From positions 477,627 through 533,767 of the forward strand of contig NZ_JH636439.1 in NCBI RefSeq assembly GCF_000255705.1: a stretch of DNA of 56,141 nucleotides, given 5' to 3'. This stretch comes from Zavarzinella formosa DSM 19928 (GTDB lineage: Bacteria > Planctomycetota > Planctomycetia > Gemmatales > Gemmataceae). This document shows, piece after piece, positions 8,418 through 16,174 of this stretch (positions within the stretch are counted from its first letter, which is position 1; each line of letters starts with the position of its first letter). The position numbers and the translations under genes are program-made. The notes beneath the pieces are model-generated. The model was not told where the DNA came from and made no database searches. It was given only the letters and a program-made list of their open reading frames with translations.

Positions 8418-9326
8418 TTAAAGGAGCATTTCTCGTGCCCCCGCGGAAAGCAACCGGGCGGCGAGTTCCGCCCCGACGTTGAGGGGCTTATCCATAGGCC
8501 CCCGGAGACTTTCGGTTATTCTACGCACTCCGTCCTGAGAATACACGCCCGCTTTGAGGGTAATTTCGGATTGTTCAAGTGTCACAATCCCCCCAATCGG
8601 GACCAAACACCCACCTCCAAGCGCATAGAGCATGGCCCGCTCAGCCAAAACGCTTGTCATCGTCGGCCGGTGTGTCAGGGATTCGAGCACATCCCGTGTC
8701 TCGTGGTCGTCCTCCCGGCATTCCAAACCGATGGCCCCCTGCCCCACGGCGGGCATCATCCAGGAATTGTCGAGAAGATGGGTAATCCGGGAGCCCAATC
8801 CCAGCCGAACCAATCCGGCCTCGGCGAGGACGATGGCGTCCAAATTCTGATCGGTCAGTTTTCTCAACCGGGTTTCGACATTCCCGCGAAGATCGACGAT
8901 CTTCAAATCCGGCCGCTGGTGCAGCAACATGGCCCGCCGCCGGAGACTGCTGGTGCCGATCACCGCTCCTTGGGGCAGATCCTCGAATCGCTTGTGCTTG
9001 GCAGAGACAAACGCATCCCCCGTCGGCCCCCGCGCGGGCACCCCGCCAAGCATCAATCCCGCGACCGGGAAGGTCGGCAGATCTTTGAGGCTGTGAACGG
9101 CGATGTCGGCCCGGCCGTCCAGCAAGGCTTCTTGGATAGCCTTGGTAAACACGCCGAAGCCCCCCATCGCCGAAAGCGGCCGGTCCAGCACCTGATCGCC
9201 GATGGTGTCGATGATGACCAGTTCGACCTCCTGCGGAACGATCAGGGGCCTTAGAAGGGCGGCCACATGATTCGCCTGCCAGAGGGCGAGTTGACTGCCG
9301 CGAGTGCCAAGCCGGAGGGGATTCAT
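8418..9326 (-). CDS. hemC: Hydroxymethylbilane synthase (porphobilinogen deaminase)
   Basis: 302 residues. The enzyme polymerises four porphobilinogens to hydroxymethylbilane in haem biosynthesis, using a covalent dipyrromethane cofactor. Start at 9326 is set by the family-typical opening LRLGTRGSQLALWQA. Further blocks are AVHSLKDLPT, GTSSLRRRAML (basic substrate-binding residues), DLRGNVETRLRKL and PAVGQGAIGLE. Cys240 in GGGCLVPIGG is the cofactor-anchoring cysteine. The frame extends far upstream, but that part lacks family similarity. It heads a co-directional set with the polyketide synthase and transporter. No other haem gene is nearby. Confidence 0.97.
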   Translation of the reverse strand: MNPLRLGTRGSQLALWQANHVAALLRPLIVPQEVELVIIDTIGDQVLDRPLSAMGGFGVFTKAIQEALLDGRADIAVHSLKDLPTFPVAGLMLGGVPARGPTGDAFVSAKHKRFEDLPQGAVIGTSSLRRRAMLLHQRPDLKIVDLRGNVETRLRKLTDQNLDAIVLAEAGLVRLGLGSRITHLLDNSWMMPAVGQGAIGLECREDDHETRDVLESLTHRPTMTSVLAERAMLYALGGGCLVPIGGIVTLEQSEITLKAGVYSQDGVRRITESLRGPMDKPLNVGAELAARLLSAGAREMLL

Positions 9327-9460
9327 GGAAAGGATGGTGTGTGGGTGCCTATTTTTAAAGTTGGTCGCGGACCTTAGATGTGATGGCCTCTGGGGCGGCA
9401 TCAATTCAAGCCTTCCGGTCGTGCATTTCAAAGAAGGTTCTGTCCCATTCGGTTTGGTAT

Positions 9461-9742
9461 TCAATTCCCCTTCGGATCGGGCCGGCCTTTGACAGTGTCC
9501 CAAACCGCGAGGACATTGACATGCCGATCCTCGGCGATCACTTCGTACTCAACCGCCAGTATTTCGAGTTCAATCGTGTAAACCGTGTCAAATTCAAGCG
9601 TTCCGTGAGTTTCCGCATTCAAAGACAGAATCTCATCAAGTTGATTTGACAACTCCGCCAAACGGTCACGATTGGCGGAATGAATCCAAACATCCGCCAG
9701 ATCGTTTTCCGCATTGGCCGTCCAGAGGACGAGATAATTCAT
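9461..9742 (-). CDS. RelE/ParE-superfamily toxin
   Basis: 93 residues. The N-terminus reads LWTANAENDLADVW, matching the W-(T/S)-x2-A-x2-DL-x2-(I/V)W opening of ParE/RelE-type plasmid-stabilisation toxins. The central helical pair and a C-terminal strand cluster (EYEVIAEDRHVNVLAVW) fit the fold. Its ATG overlaps the TGA of the upstream antitoxin gene in an ATGA arrangement, a classic toxin-antitoxin design with the antitoxin first. The likely target is mRNA on the ribosome or DNA gyrase; the sequence does not say which. It is a chromosomal, possibly mobile, stability or stress module. Confidence 0.82.
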   Translation of the reverse strand: MNYLVLWTANAENDLADVWIHSANRDRLAELSNQLDEILSLNAETHGTLEFDTVYTIELEILAVEYEVIAEDRHVNVLAVWDTVKGRPDPKGN

Positions 9743-9969
9743 TGCATCTCTCGAAGACGGGCGAGAATTTCAGAGAGTGGCTTGCCACCTTTCTGTTTTC
9801 GACGTTCTTCAATCTCCTCACGCGAAAACGGCGACTTGGATTTGGTGGTGGTTTGGGATTTGACATCGAAGTGTCCCAGAACAACACCTGTTGGATCGAC
9901 GAATTTGACCGCGTCGGTTGCCGAACGAATCTGTTCCGCTTGTTCTTGGCTGAAGGTAATGATGGTCAT
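9739..9969 (-). CDS. Antitoxin partner of the RelE/ParE-like toxin
   Basis: 76 residues from the ATG at 9969. The N-terminal half (MTIITFSQEQAEQIRSA, then DPTGVVLGHF) is a short beta-rich domain, and the charged C-terminus (FSREEIEERRKQKGGKPL, then EILARLREM) is a helix of the kind that wraps the toxin. From memory, many planctomycete antitoxins pair a DPxGxVLG turn with a terminal REExExRR...PLxEIL helix; no formal family is claimed. It is translationally coupled to the toxin through a 4-nt overlap. Antitoxins of such pairs usually repress their own operon, but no clear operator palindrome was found in the short upstream gap. Confidence 0.75.
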   Translation of the reverse strand: MTIITFSQEQAEQIRSATDAVKFVDPTGVVLGHFDVKSQTTTKSKSPFSREEIEERRKQKGGKPLSEILARLREMQ

Positions 9970-10034
9970 TGAATTCTCCCAAGGGCACAACGAATCGGGG
10001 ATGTGATTCCTCCGATTCTCAGAAATCCATCATA

Positions 10035-11348
10035 TCACGCCACATTATCACGCGGGTCGGTGATGACGCCGGTCAGGGCGCTGGCGGCGACCGTCATCGG
10101 ACTGGCGAGGAACACTTGGGCTTCCTTGTGGCCCATGCGGCCGGGGAAGTTACGGTTGGTGGTGCTGATGCAGGAAATCGGCGTGTTCAACCGGCCGAAG
10201 GTGTCGGACGGGCCACCGAGACAGGCCGCGCAGGAGGCATCGCCGATGCTGGCGCCGGCGTTGAGGAAAATTTCCTCCAACGTGTGCGTCCCGATTTTCT
10301 CGGTTTTCAGGCCGCGAGCGACTTCCGTGGTGGCGGGAACAATGAACGTCGGGATGCGCACCTCGGCCCCTTGCAGGATGGCGGCGGCCGCCCGGAAGTC
10401 GGTCATTTTGCCGCCGGTGCAGCTTCCGATGTAGGCCCGGTCCAGCTTGGTTCCCCGGACGGAACTCACGAGGGCCTTGTTGTCCGGCGAGTGCGGCTTG
10501 GCGACCACCGGCTCCATCTTGGAGAGATCAAAGACTTTTTCGTAGATGTATTTGGCATCGCCGTCGGACTTCATAACCGTATATGGCTTGTTGCCGCTCT
10601 TTTTGCCCCGGCTGTTCACATAGTCGAGGGTCACTTGGTCGGGGGCAATGCAGCCGTTTTTACCGCCGGCTTCGATGGCCATGTTACACAGGGTCATGCG
10701 CTCTTCGATGTTGAGGGCGAAGACGCCGTCGCCGTCGAATTCCATTGCCCGGTAGGTGGCTCCGTCGACACCGATTTCCCCGATGACCGAGAGGATGAGA
10801 TCCTTGGCCATCAGGTATGGGGGAAGTTTCCCGTGGAACACGAACCGCATCGTCGGCGGCACTTTCAGCCACAATTTGCCGGTTCCCATCACGAAACCGG
10901 CGTCCGTGTTGCCGATGCCCGTGGCGAATTCGCCGAAGGCCCCGGCGGTGCAAGTGTGACTGTCTGTCCCCAGCAGGATTTCCCCCGGACGGGTGTGCCC
11001 TTCTTCCGGCAGGGCGATGTGGCAGACGCCTTTGTAGTTTTCGGTGCCGACATCGTAGTAGTACGGCAGGTCTTGCTCTTTCACGAAATCCCGCAGCACG
11101 TCCACGTTGCGGTTGGCCATCGCATCCTTGGTGAAGATGTAATGGTCCGGGATGATGACGACCTTTTCGCGGTCCCACACATTGGCGTTGGCCCCGAAGT
11201 GCTTTTTGAAGACGCCAATCGTGCCCGGTCCGCAAACGTCGTGGGTCATGAGGACATCGACATTCACCCAGATGTTGTCGTTCGGGCCAACCGCGTCCCG
11301 GTTCGCCGCTTTTGCCAGCACTTTTTCCGTCAACGTCATACCGGCCAT
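10035..11348 (-). CDS. leuC: 3-isopropylmalate dehydratase large subunit (aconitase family)
   Basis: 437 residues. It is the [4Fe-4S]-containing large subunit that isomerises 2- and 3-isopropylmalate in leucine synthesis, or closely related homoaconitate-type substrates. Cluster ligands are Cys300 (IGSCTGGKMTD), Cys363 and Cys366 (SCAACLGGP). Other family blocks are ILLGTDSHTCTAGAFGEFATGIG and TTNRNFPGRMGHKEAQVFLASP. The start at 11348 (MAGMTLTEK) is chosen because upstream residues are not family-like; the ATG three codons later is an alternative. The small subunit gene leuD is not in this window, which is common where the two are unlinked. LeuC is favoured over homoaconitase by context-free resemblance only. 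Confidence 0.9.
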   Translation of the reverse strand: MAGMTLTEKVLAKAANRDAVGPNDNIWVNVDVLMTHDVCGPGTIGVFKKHFGANANVWDREKVVIIPDHYIFTKDAMANRNVDVLRDFVKEQDLPYYYDVGTENYKGVCHIALPEEGHTRPGEILLGTDSHTCTAGAFGEFATGIGNTDAGFVMGTGKLWLKVPPTMRFVFHGKLPPYLMAKDLILSVIGEIGVDGATYRAMEFDGDGVFALNIEERMTLCNMAIEAGGKNGCIAPDQVTLDYVNSRGKKSGNKPYTVMKSDGDAKYIYEKVFDLSKMEPVVAKPHSPDNKALVSSVRGTKLDRAYIGSCTGGKMTDFRAAAAILQGAEVRIPTFIVPATTEVARGLKTEKIGTHTLEEIFLNAGASIGDASCAACLGGPSDTFGRLNTPISCISTTNRNFPGRMGHKEAQVFLASPMTVAASALTGVITDPRDNVA

Positions 11349-11654
11349 CTGGATGCACTCCGTCCGATTGCAGGGAAAGATTGTGAACTTAGATTGTAGC
11401 GACCGAAGGAAGATTCGTTCACGCCTTGGATGACGGGAATCTTCCACTGGTCATTGTCGCCGAGTTCCCTATGCCAAATGTTCCGGCATCCATGGCCGGG
11501 CCGTCCGATACCCCAATGTGGGGGATTGGCGTGATATTGTGTGCCGAACTTTGTTCACCGCTCCGGTCGTGTGGCCCTCAACCGGCGGTCAGCAGCACAC
11601 CCGATTCATCGCCCGGTGAATCGGCGACCTACATTCCCAAAAAGGAAGGGCATC
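11349..11654. other. Intergenic region between leuC and rpmI, with a hairpin
   Basis: This 306-bp gap between the divergent leuC and rpmI starts has no credible gene. It must hold both promoters, but I could not fix a convincing -35/-10 pair. A perfect 8-bp stem (11601-11608 with 11617-11624, 8-nt loop) sits about 30 bases before the rpmI ATG. In many bacteria the leader of this ribosomal operon is structured and controlled by L20 binding, so this stem is a candidate leader element, not a proven one. Confidence 0.5.
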
Positions 11655-11855
11655 ATGGCCGGCAAGAACAAGACGAACCGCAGTCTGAAGAAGCGGTTCA
11701 AGATCACCGGGACGGGAAAGCTGAAGCACAGCAACACGAAGCGACGCCACTTGTTGGCCGGTCGCCGGTCGAAGTCGAAGCGGCAGGCCCGCCAGCCTGG
11801 CGTGACGACCGGACCGACGGCGGACAAGTACATCATCGCGATGGGCGGCCTGTAA
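11655..11855 (+). CDS. rpmI: 50S ribosomal protein L35 (bL35)
   Basis: 66 residues, strongly basic and of normal L35 length. It matches the family through NRSLKKRFKITGTGKLKH, then RRHLL and a basic KSKRQARQ stretch. It binds 23S rRNA in the large subunit. The ATG at 11655 is preceded by GGAAGGG at good spacing; the longer frame upstream is leader sequence. rplT follows after 53 bp on the same strand. The usual upstream partner infC is not here; leuC lies upstream in the opposite direction. Confidence 0.96.
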   Translation: MAGKNKTNRSLKKRFKITGTGKLKHSNTKRRHLLAGRRSKSKRQARQPGVTTGPTADKYIIAMGGL

Positions 11856-11908
11856 CCAGCCCCGAGTTGCCTTCACACCCAAACTAACACCCCGGAGGAT
11901 TTTGAAAC

Positions 11909-12274
11909 ATGCGAGCAAGAAGCGGTAAGACCGTCCTTCGCAAGCGCGCCCGGACCCGGAAACTCACCAAGGGTTTCCGTCTGAGCCGTCACAACCTGTA
12001 TCGACAATCGTTGGTGACGTTGATTCGCGGCCGCAAATATGCGTACCGCGACCGTCGCAATCGCAAACGGCAGTTCCGCCGATTGTGGATCATCCGTATC
12101 AATGCCGCCTGCCGGATGCGCGGCCTGCGTTACAGCCAGCTCATCTGCGGGCTGATTAACGCCCATGTTGAACTGGACCGGAAGTCCTTGTCCGAAATCG
12201 CCATTCACGACCCGGTTGCCTTCGACAAGATCGTCGAAATCGCCCGGGCCCACATGCCGAAGGATCTCAAATAA
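11909..12274 (+). CDS. rplT: 50S ribosomal protein L20 (bL20)
   Basis: 121 residues. It is an early large-subunit assembly protein that binds 23S rRNA domain II and in many bacteria also represses its own operon. The basic extended N-terminus (KRARTRKLTKGFRLSRHN), then YRDRRNRKRQFRRLWI and RINAACR, and the closing helices with SLSEIA are typical of the family. CCGGAGG lies ahead of the ATG at ideal spacing. It is co-transcribed with rpmI and ends about 30 bp before a strong terminator. Confidence 0.97.
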   Translation: MRARSGKTVLRKRARTRKLTKGFRLSRHNLYRQSLVTLIRGRKYAYRDRRNRKRQFRRLWIIRINAACRMRGLRYSQLICGLINAHVELDRKSLSEIAIHDPVAFDKIVEIARAHMPKDLK

Positions 12275-12302
12275 GTCGGCCCCGATAAAAAGTGAACCAA
12301 CG

Positions 12303-12334
12303 AAAAGCCCCGCCAAATTGGCGGGGCTTTTTTA
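12303..12334. terminator. Bidirectional intrinsic terminator after rplT
   Basis: A 12-bp perfect stem (AAAAGCCCCGCC / GGCGGGGCTTTT) with a 5-nt loop, followed by further T residues on the plus strand and preceded by an A-run that serves the minus strand. It ends the rpmI-rplT transcript and also the converging membrane-protein gene, whose TAA overlaps the T-run. Confidence 0.93.
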
Positions 12335-13933
12335 TTTGCGGATCGCGATGAACCTTTCGGGTCGGAATTCGTCCGGCGGGTGCGGCGGGGGAATCTCGTC
12401 CACCACCACAATCCAGTCCTCCGAATCACGGATGATCTGGCACAATTTTCCGTGTGTGTCCGTTTCGACAATCAAAAGCCGGGCATCGAATCTCTTCAAA
12501 ATTTCCAGTGCGTCCGGTTCCCCGGCTTTCACGTTGAGGCAGACATCCCAGTGTTGTTTGCTGAATACATGGGCATGAGTGAACAGCGTCACCGGCATTT
12601 CCGGCGGCAACGCCCAAACGAGAAAGTCTCCCTGTGTTTCGCTGCTGAAGATGACGCCCTTAAACTTGCCGTCCGGGAACTGGCGATTGATTTCCGTCCG
12701 CAACTCTGGAATCCACCCCCCGTGACTGCTTTCCTTGGAATCCAAGAGTTCCCATGCGAGCCGCCAGGGTGTTGCCTTCGACAAGACGGTGTTGCGCTCC
12801 ATCGGCGGCGCCACAGGAACGTATCGCTCTAAGACAAGCGAACCCAGGCAGTAGGCCGTGATGGCGGCGCCGACGAAGAACTTCCACCGTTTCGGTTCCC
12901 CTTCCGGCAGGCTTGGAATCGTCGGAAAGCGTTCACCCAAGCCGGGTCCAAGCCGGGCGAGCAGCCACATGGCGATGATCCACCACCAAAGCAATGACCG
13001 CTCCTGCCACCAAGGCCAGAGGGCAAACGGCAACGCCACGAGCCACCCGGCCGCTCCGACTTTTCTTCGGCCGAGAAACCAGATGAATGCGAGCAGCACC
13101 AGCGACATGATGTATGGCCAATGAGTTCCTCCTTCGAGCTTGAACGTCATCGGCAGCCATTCGGACATGGTCTTCAAATTCGGGTGGCCGGAGAAAGCCA
13201 CGATGTGCCAGTAGAGTGCTGGCCCGTGCGGGTTGACCATCGTGGCAAGAAACGACAAAACGCCGACGGTCACCAGTTGTCGCGTCTCCGAATCGGCGAA
13301 ACCTCGCTCGATGGTCCGCCCCAGTGTGTGTAAACCAAGGACGGCCAAACCCACCACGAACGTGCCGTGCATGTTGGCCCACAAACCGAACATGAGAGGC
13401 AGGCCGACCATCCAACCACGGGAAAGCCTTGGGGAGCTGAGTGAATAGAGTAGCACCGTCATGAAAAACAGCCCAAAGGCTTGCGGCCGCTGGATGGCCG
13501 TGCCAAGGCCGCTTGCCAAAAGGTATAACCCGAGGCAAACGGCGGCCCAGGCGTTGGACCCGCCGAACCGTCGGAACATGAGCCAGGTGAGCGTGAACCG
13601 GGCCATCATCATCAGGAAGTGGAACAGGTTGAGAGCCTCGGCCCCGGAGGCCAACCGCCCCTCCGAAGAGAGGGCGAATATCTCCCCGAATTTGTAGAGC
13701 TTAAAGTACAACACTTGCGACAGCCACGCGACATGGGCAAACGGCGCTTCGTGATCGGTAAACGGCGAGAGGGGTTCGTGGTCGAAAAAGCCAAGCTTCA
13801 AATAAGCTTCGCCATATTTTGCGTGCGCCCACACATCCGTGTGCCAAAGGGGATAACGAACGAGGGAGAAGAATGCGAGCGAAAGTATCACGATGCCAAG
13901 CAGCATGCCATTCGTGATGCGGGGAATTTTCAT
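12332..13933 (-). CDS. Multi-pass membrane protein, GT-C-like, unknown function
   Basis: 533 residues with about ten hydrophobic segments between residues 10 and 365, then a soluble C-terminal domain of about 160 residues. A DVWAHAKYGEAYL motif in the first extracytoplasmic loop has an acidic/His pair at a position like the catalytic Asp loop of GT-C glycosyltransferases, and the overall plan (helices then soluble domain) fits that class. The overall resemblance is weak, so the enzymatic role is inference. The C-terminal domain contains VIFSSETQGDFLVWALP and ARLLIVETD, probably an alpha/beta fold. It converges on rplT and shares its terminator. Confidence 0.7.
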   Translation of the reverse strand: MKIPRITNGMLLGIVILSLAFFSLVRYPLWHTDVWAHAKYGEAYLKLGFFDHEPLSPFTDHEAPFAHVAWLSQVLYFKLYKFGEIFALSSEGRLASGAEALNLFHFLMMMARFTLTWLMFRRFGGSNAWAAVCLGLYLLASGLGTAIQRPQAFGLFFMTVLLYSLSSPRLSRGWMVGLPLMFGLWANMHGTFVVGLAVLGLHTLGRTIERGFADSETRQLVTVGVLSFLATMVNPHGPALYWHIVAFSGHPNLKTMSEWLPMTFKLEGGTHWPYIMSLVLLAFIWFLGRRKVGAAGWLVALPFALWPWWQERSLLWWWIIAMWLLARLGPGLGERFPTIPSLPEGEPKRWKFFVGAAITAYCLGSLVLERYVPVAPPMERNTVLSKATPWRLAWELLDSKESSHGGWIPELRTEINRQFPDGKFKGVIFSSETQGDFLVWALPPEMPVTLFTHAHVFSKQHWDVCLNVKAGEPDALEILKRFDARLLIVETDTHGKLCQIIRDSEDWIVVVDEIPPPHPPDEFRPERFIAIRK

Positions 13934-13997
13934 GAGGAAATGTTAGCATTCAAAATTGACGGGCGTGAGTGACGAACACACTCAACTTGGAAAACAA

Positions 13998-14900
13998 TCA
14001 CTCGCCGAGGTAATCCAAGCCGATGTCCAGAGCCTTTGCGGAATGGGTCATCGCCCCGACGCTGATGCGGTCCACGCCTGTGTCGGCGATTCCTCGGATT
14101 GTTTCAAGACTTACCCCGCCGGAGGCTTCGAGTTGCACGGCCGGGTCGAGCCGGTTCCGGGTGGCGACGGCCGTGCGGAGTTGATCGTTGGTCATGTTGT
14201 CGAGCAAAATGATATCCGGTTTCAGAGGGAGCAGTCGGTCGAATTGTTCGAGCGAATCAACCTCCACTTCGAGGACAACCCCCGGATAATCGGCCCGGAT
14301 CTTGGCCAGCCGACCGGCGAACACTTTCCAGAAATCCTCCGTCGATCCGTGCGTCTCGGCCTCGCGGATTGCCGCCAGATGGTTGTCCTTGATGAGGATG
14401 GCGTCGTACAAACCGATGCGATGATTCCGGCCGCCGCCGCAGCGCACGGCATATTTTTCGAGAAGCCGCCAGCCGGGGGTGGTTTTGCGGGTGTCCAGCA
14501 AATGGGTTTTCGGATTTCCGACTGTGTCCACAAATTGTTGGGTGAGCGTCGCCACGCCGGAGAGCCGTTGCAGAAAGTTAAGGGCAGTCCGTTCCACCGC
14601 CAGCAGGCCTCGCATTGGCCCGGCGATGGTGGCGATCACCGCCCCTTTTGTGAGCCGGTCACCGTCGGCCAGTTTGCCCTCGAATTTCAACCGGGGATCA
14701 ATTCGCCGGGCGACGGCTTCCGCGACCGCCAACCCCGCCAAGACACCCTCGGTGCGGGCGGCAAACGCCGCTTTCCCCTCCAGTTTTTCCGGGATGGTCG
14801 CCACGCTGGTGATGTCCCCCAAGTCGCCGAAGTCTTCGAGCAAGGCGAGGTCGATCAGATGCAAGGCCGAGGCTTGTTCGGCTTTGGAGAAAGTCGGCAT
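13998..14900 (-). CDS. nadC: Nicotinate-nucleotide pyrophosphorylase (carboxylating)
   Basis: 300 residues. It converts quinolinate and PRPP to nicotinate mononucleotide, CO2 and PPi in de novo NAD synthesis. Family blocks appear in order: ALLEDFGDLGDITS, ERTALNFLQRLSGVAT, LLDTRKTTPGWRLLEKYAV with the following GGGRNHR (substrate-binding basic residues), ILIKDNHL, LEVEVDSLEQF, DIILLDNM, LEASGGV and ISVGAMTHSAKALDIGLD. It stands alone; nadA and nadB are not adjacent. The ATG at 14900 gives a normal N-terminus. Confidence 0.97.
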   Translation of the reverse strand: MPTFSKAEQASALHLIDLALLEDFGDLGDITSVATIPEKLEGKAAFAARTEGVLAGLAVAEAVARRIDPRLKFEGKLADGDRLTKGAVIATIAGPMRGLLAVERTALNFLQRLSGVATLTQQFVDTVGNPKTHLLDTRKTTPGWRLLEKYAVRCGGGRNHRIGLYDAILIKDNHLAAIREAETHGSTEDFWKVFAGRLAKIRADYPGVVLEVEVDSLEQFDRLLPLKPDIILLDNMTNDQLRTAVATRNRLDPAVQLEASGGVSLETIRGIADTGVDRISVGAMTHSAKALDIGLDYLGE

Positions 14901-15051
14901 GGGGCACTTCGATCATCGGGGAGAAACTTGGTTTTGTTTTACAACCCCGTGATCCAGACCAGCCACATATCCTCCCGAATATTTCACGTTGATGGCCGTC
15001 AATGACCACTATCGTGATTAGGAACTCAACCCCCTCGTTTTGGAGTTTTGA

Positions 15052-16167
15052 ATGCCTCGGCCAGCCATTCGGTTTCTCTTGGGTTTGGCGATATTTGCCA
15101 TCCCCCTCGTCTCTTTTGCGGATGAGCCAAAACTCAAAACCGAAAACGTGATCTTCGTCATGTTGGATGGTTTGCGCTGGCAGGATGTCTACACCGGGGC
15201 CGAGGAAGATTTGCTGAACAAAGAACGCGGCGGGGTGGCGAATGTCGCCGACACCAAGAAACAATTCTGGCGGGAAAAACCCGAGGAACGACGCCAGGTC
15301 TTGTTGCCGTTTTTGTGGAACACCGTCGCCAAGGAAGGGCAGCTTTTTGGCAACCATCAAAAACAAAGCGTGGTCAGTGTCACCAACGGGATGTGCTTTT
15401 CCTACCCCGGCTACAACGAGATTCTGTGCGGTTTCCCGGACCCGAAGGTCAACAGCAACGCCAAGATTCTGAACCGCAATGTCACCGTGCTGGAATGGCT
15501 GCACAACAAGCCGGAATTCAAATCCAAGGTGGCGGCGTTTACCTCATGGGATGTGTTCCCGTTCATCATCAACACCGAACGCAGCGGCATCCCCGTCAAC
15601 AGCGGGATGAAACCTCTGACGGGCGTGGAACAGACCGACGAAGTGAAATTATTGAACCGGCTGATTGTCGAGAATCCGTTTGTGGGTGAAACCACCCGGC
15701 ACGATGCCCTCACTTATCATGCTGCCCGCATTTACTTGAAACAGAAAAAGCCCCGCGTGTTGTTTGTGAGCTTCGACGAGACCGACGAGCATGCCCATGC
15801 CGGTCGGTATGACCGTGTGTTGGGATCGGCGCACAAAGCCGATGGCCTGATTCGCGATCTTTGGGAAACGGCCCAAGGAATGCCGGAATACAAGGGGAAA
15901 ACAACACTCATCATTTCCACGGATCACGGCCGGGGCGGCCCGCCGCTCGAATGGAAGAACCACAGCGCCAAGATCAAAGGGGCTGAGTTCATTTGGGCGG
16001 GGATTCTCGGGCCGGACACGCAACCGCTGGGCGAACGGGAAAAGACGGACCCGCAGACACAAAGCCAAATCGCGGCGACGTTGGCCGCATCTCTCGGATT
16101 TGATTACTGCAAGGATGTCCCGCAGGCGGGCAAGCCGTTGCCGGGAGCGATCGGCGCCGGGAAGTGA
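15052..16167 (+). CDS. Secreted alkaline-phosphatase-superfamily hydrolase
   Basis: 371 residues with a signal peptide (cleavage likely after SFA near residue 23). The core shows the metal-site pattern of the alkaline phosphatase/phosphopentomutase superfamily: VIFVMLDGLRW (first Asp), a later nucleophile region around TNGMCFSYPGYNE, SFDETDEHAHAG (Asp/His pair) and IISTDHGRGG (Asp-His). It is probably a periplasmic phosphatase, phosphodiesterase or sulfatase-like enzyme; the substrate is unknown. GGAG precedes the ATG by about 6 nt. It converges with the efflux permease gene, whose stop lies 7 bp beyond. Confidence 0.82.
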   Translation: MPRPAIRFLLGLAIFAIPLVSFADEPKLKTENVIFVMLDGLRWQDVYTGAEEDLLNKERGGVANVADTKKQFWREKPEERRQVLLPFLWNTVAKEGQLFGNHQKQSVVSVTNGMCFSYPGYNEILCGFPDPKVNSNAKILNRNVTVLEWLHNKPEFKSKVAAFTSWDVFPFIINTERSGIPVNSGMKPLTGVEQTDEVKLLNRLIVENPFVGETTRHDALTYHAARIYLKQKKPRVLFVSFDETDEHAHAGRYDRVLGSAHKADGLIRDLWETAQGMPEYKGKTTLIISTDHGRGGPPLEWKNHSAKIKGAEFIWAGILGPDTQPLGEREKTDPQTQSQIAATLAASLGFDYCKDVPQAGKPLPGAIGAGK

Positions 16168-16174
16168 TTCCCGC

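Noticed and set aside
8271-9254. 327-codon plus-strand frame opposite hemC and the polyketide synthase
   Set aside because: Shadow frame; both minus-strand genes are complete and recognised.
9969-11399. 476-codon open frame on the plus strand opposite leuC
   Set aside because: Low-quality Gly/Val/His/Arg-rich sequence that shadows the intact leuC gene.
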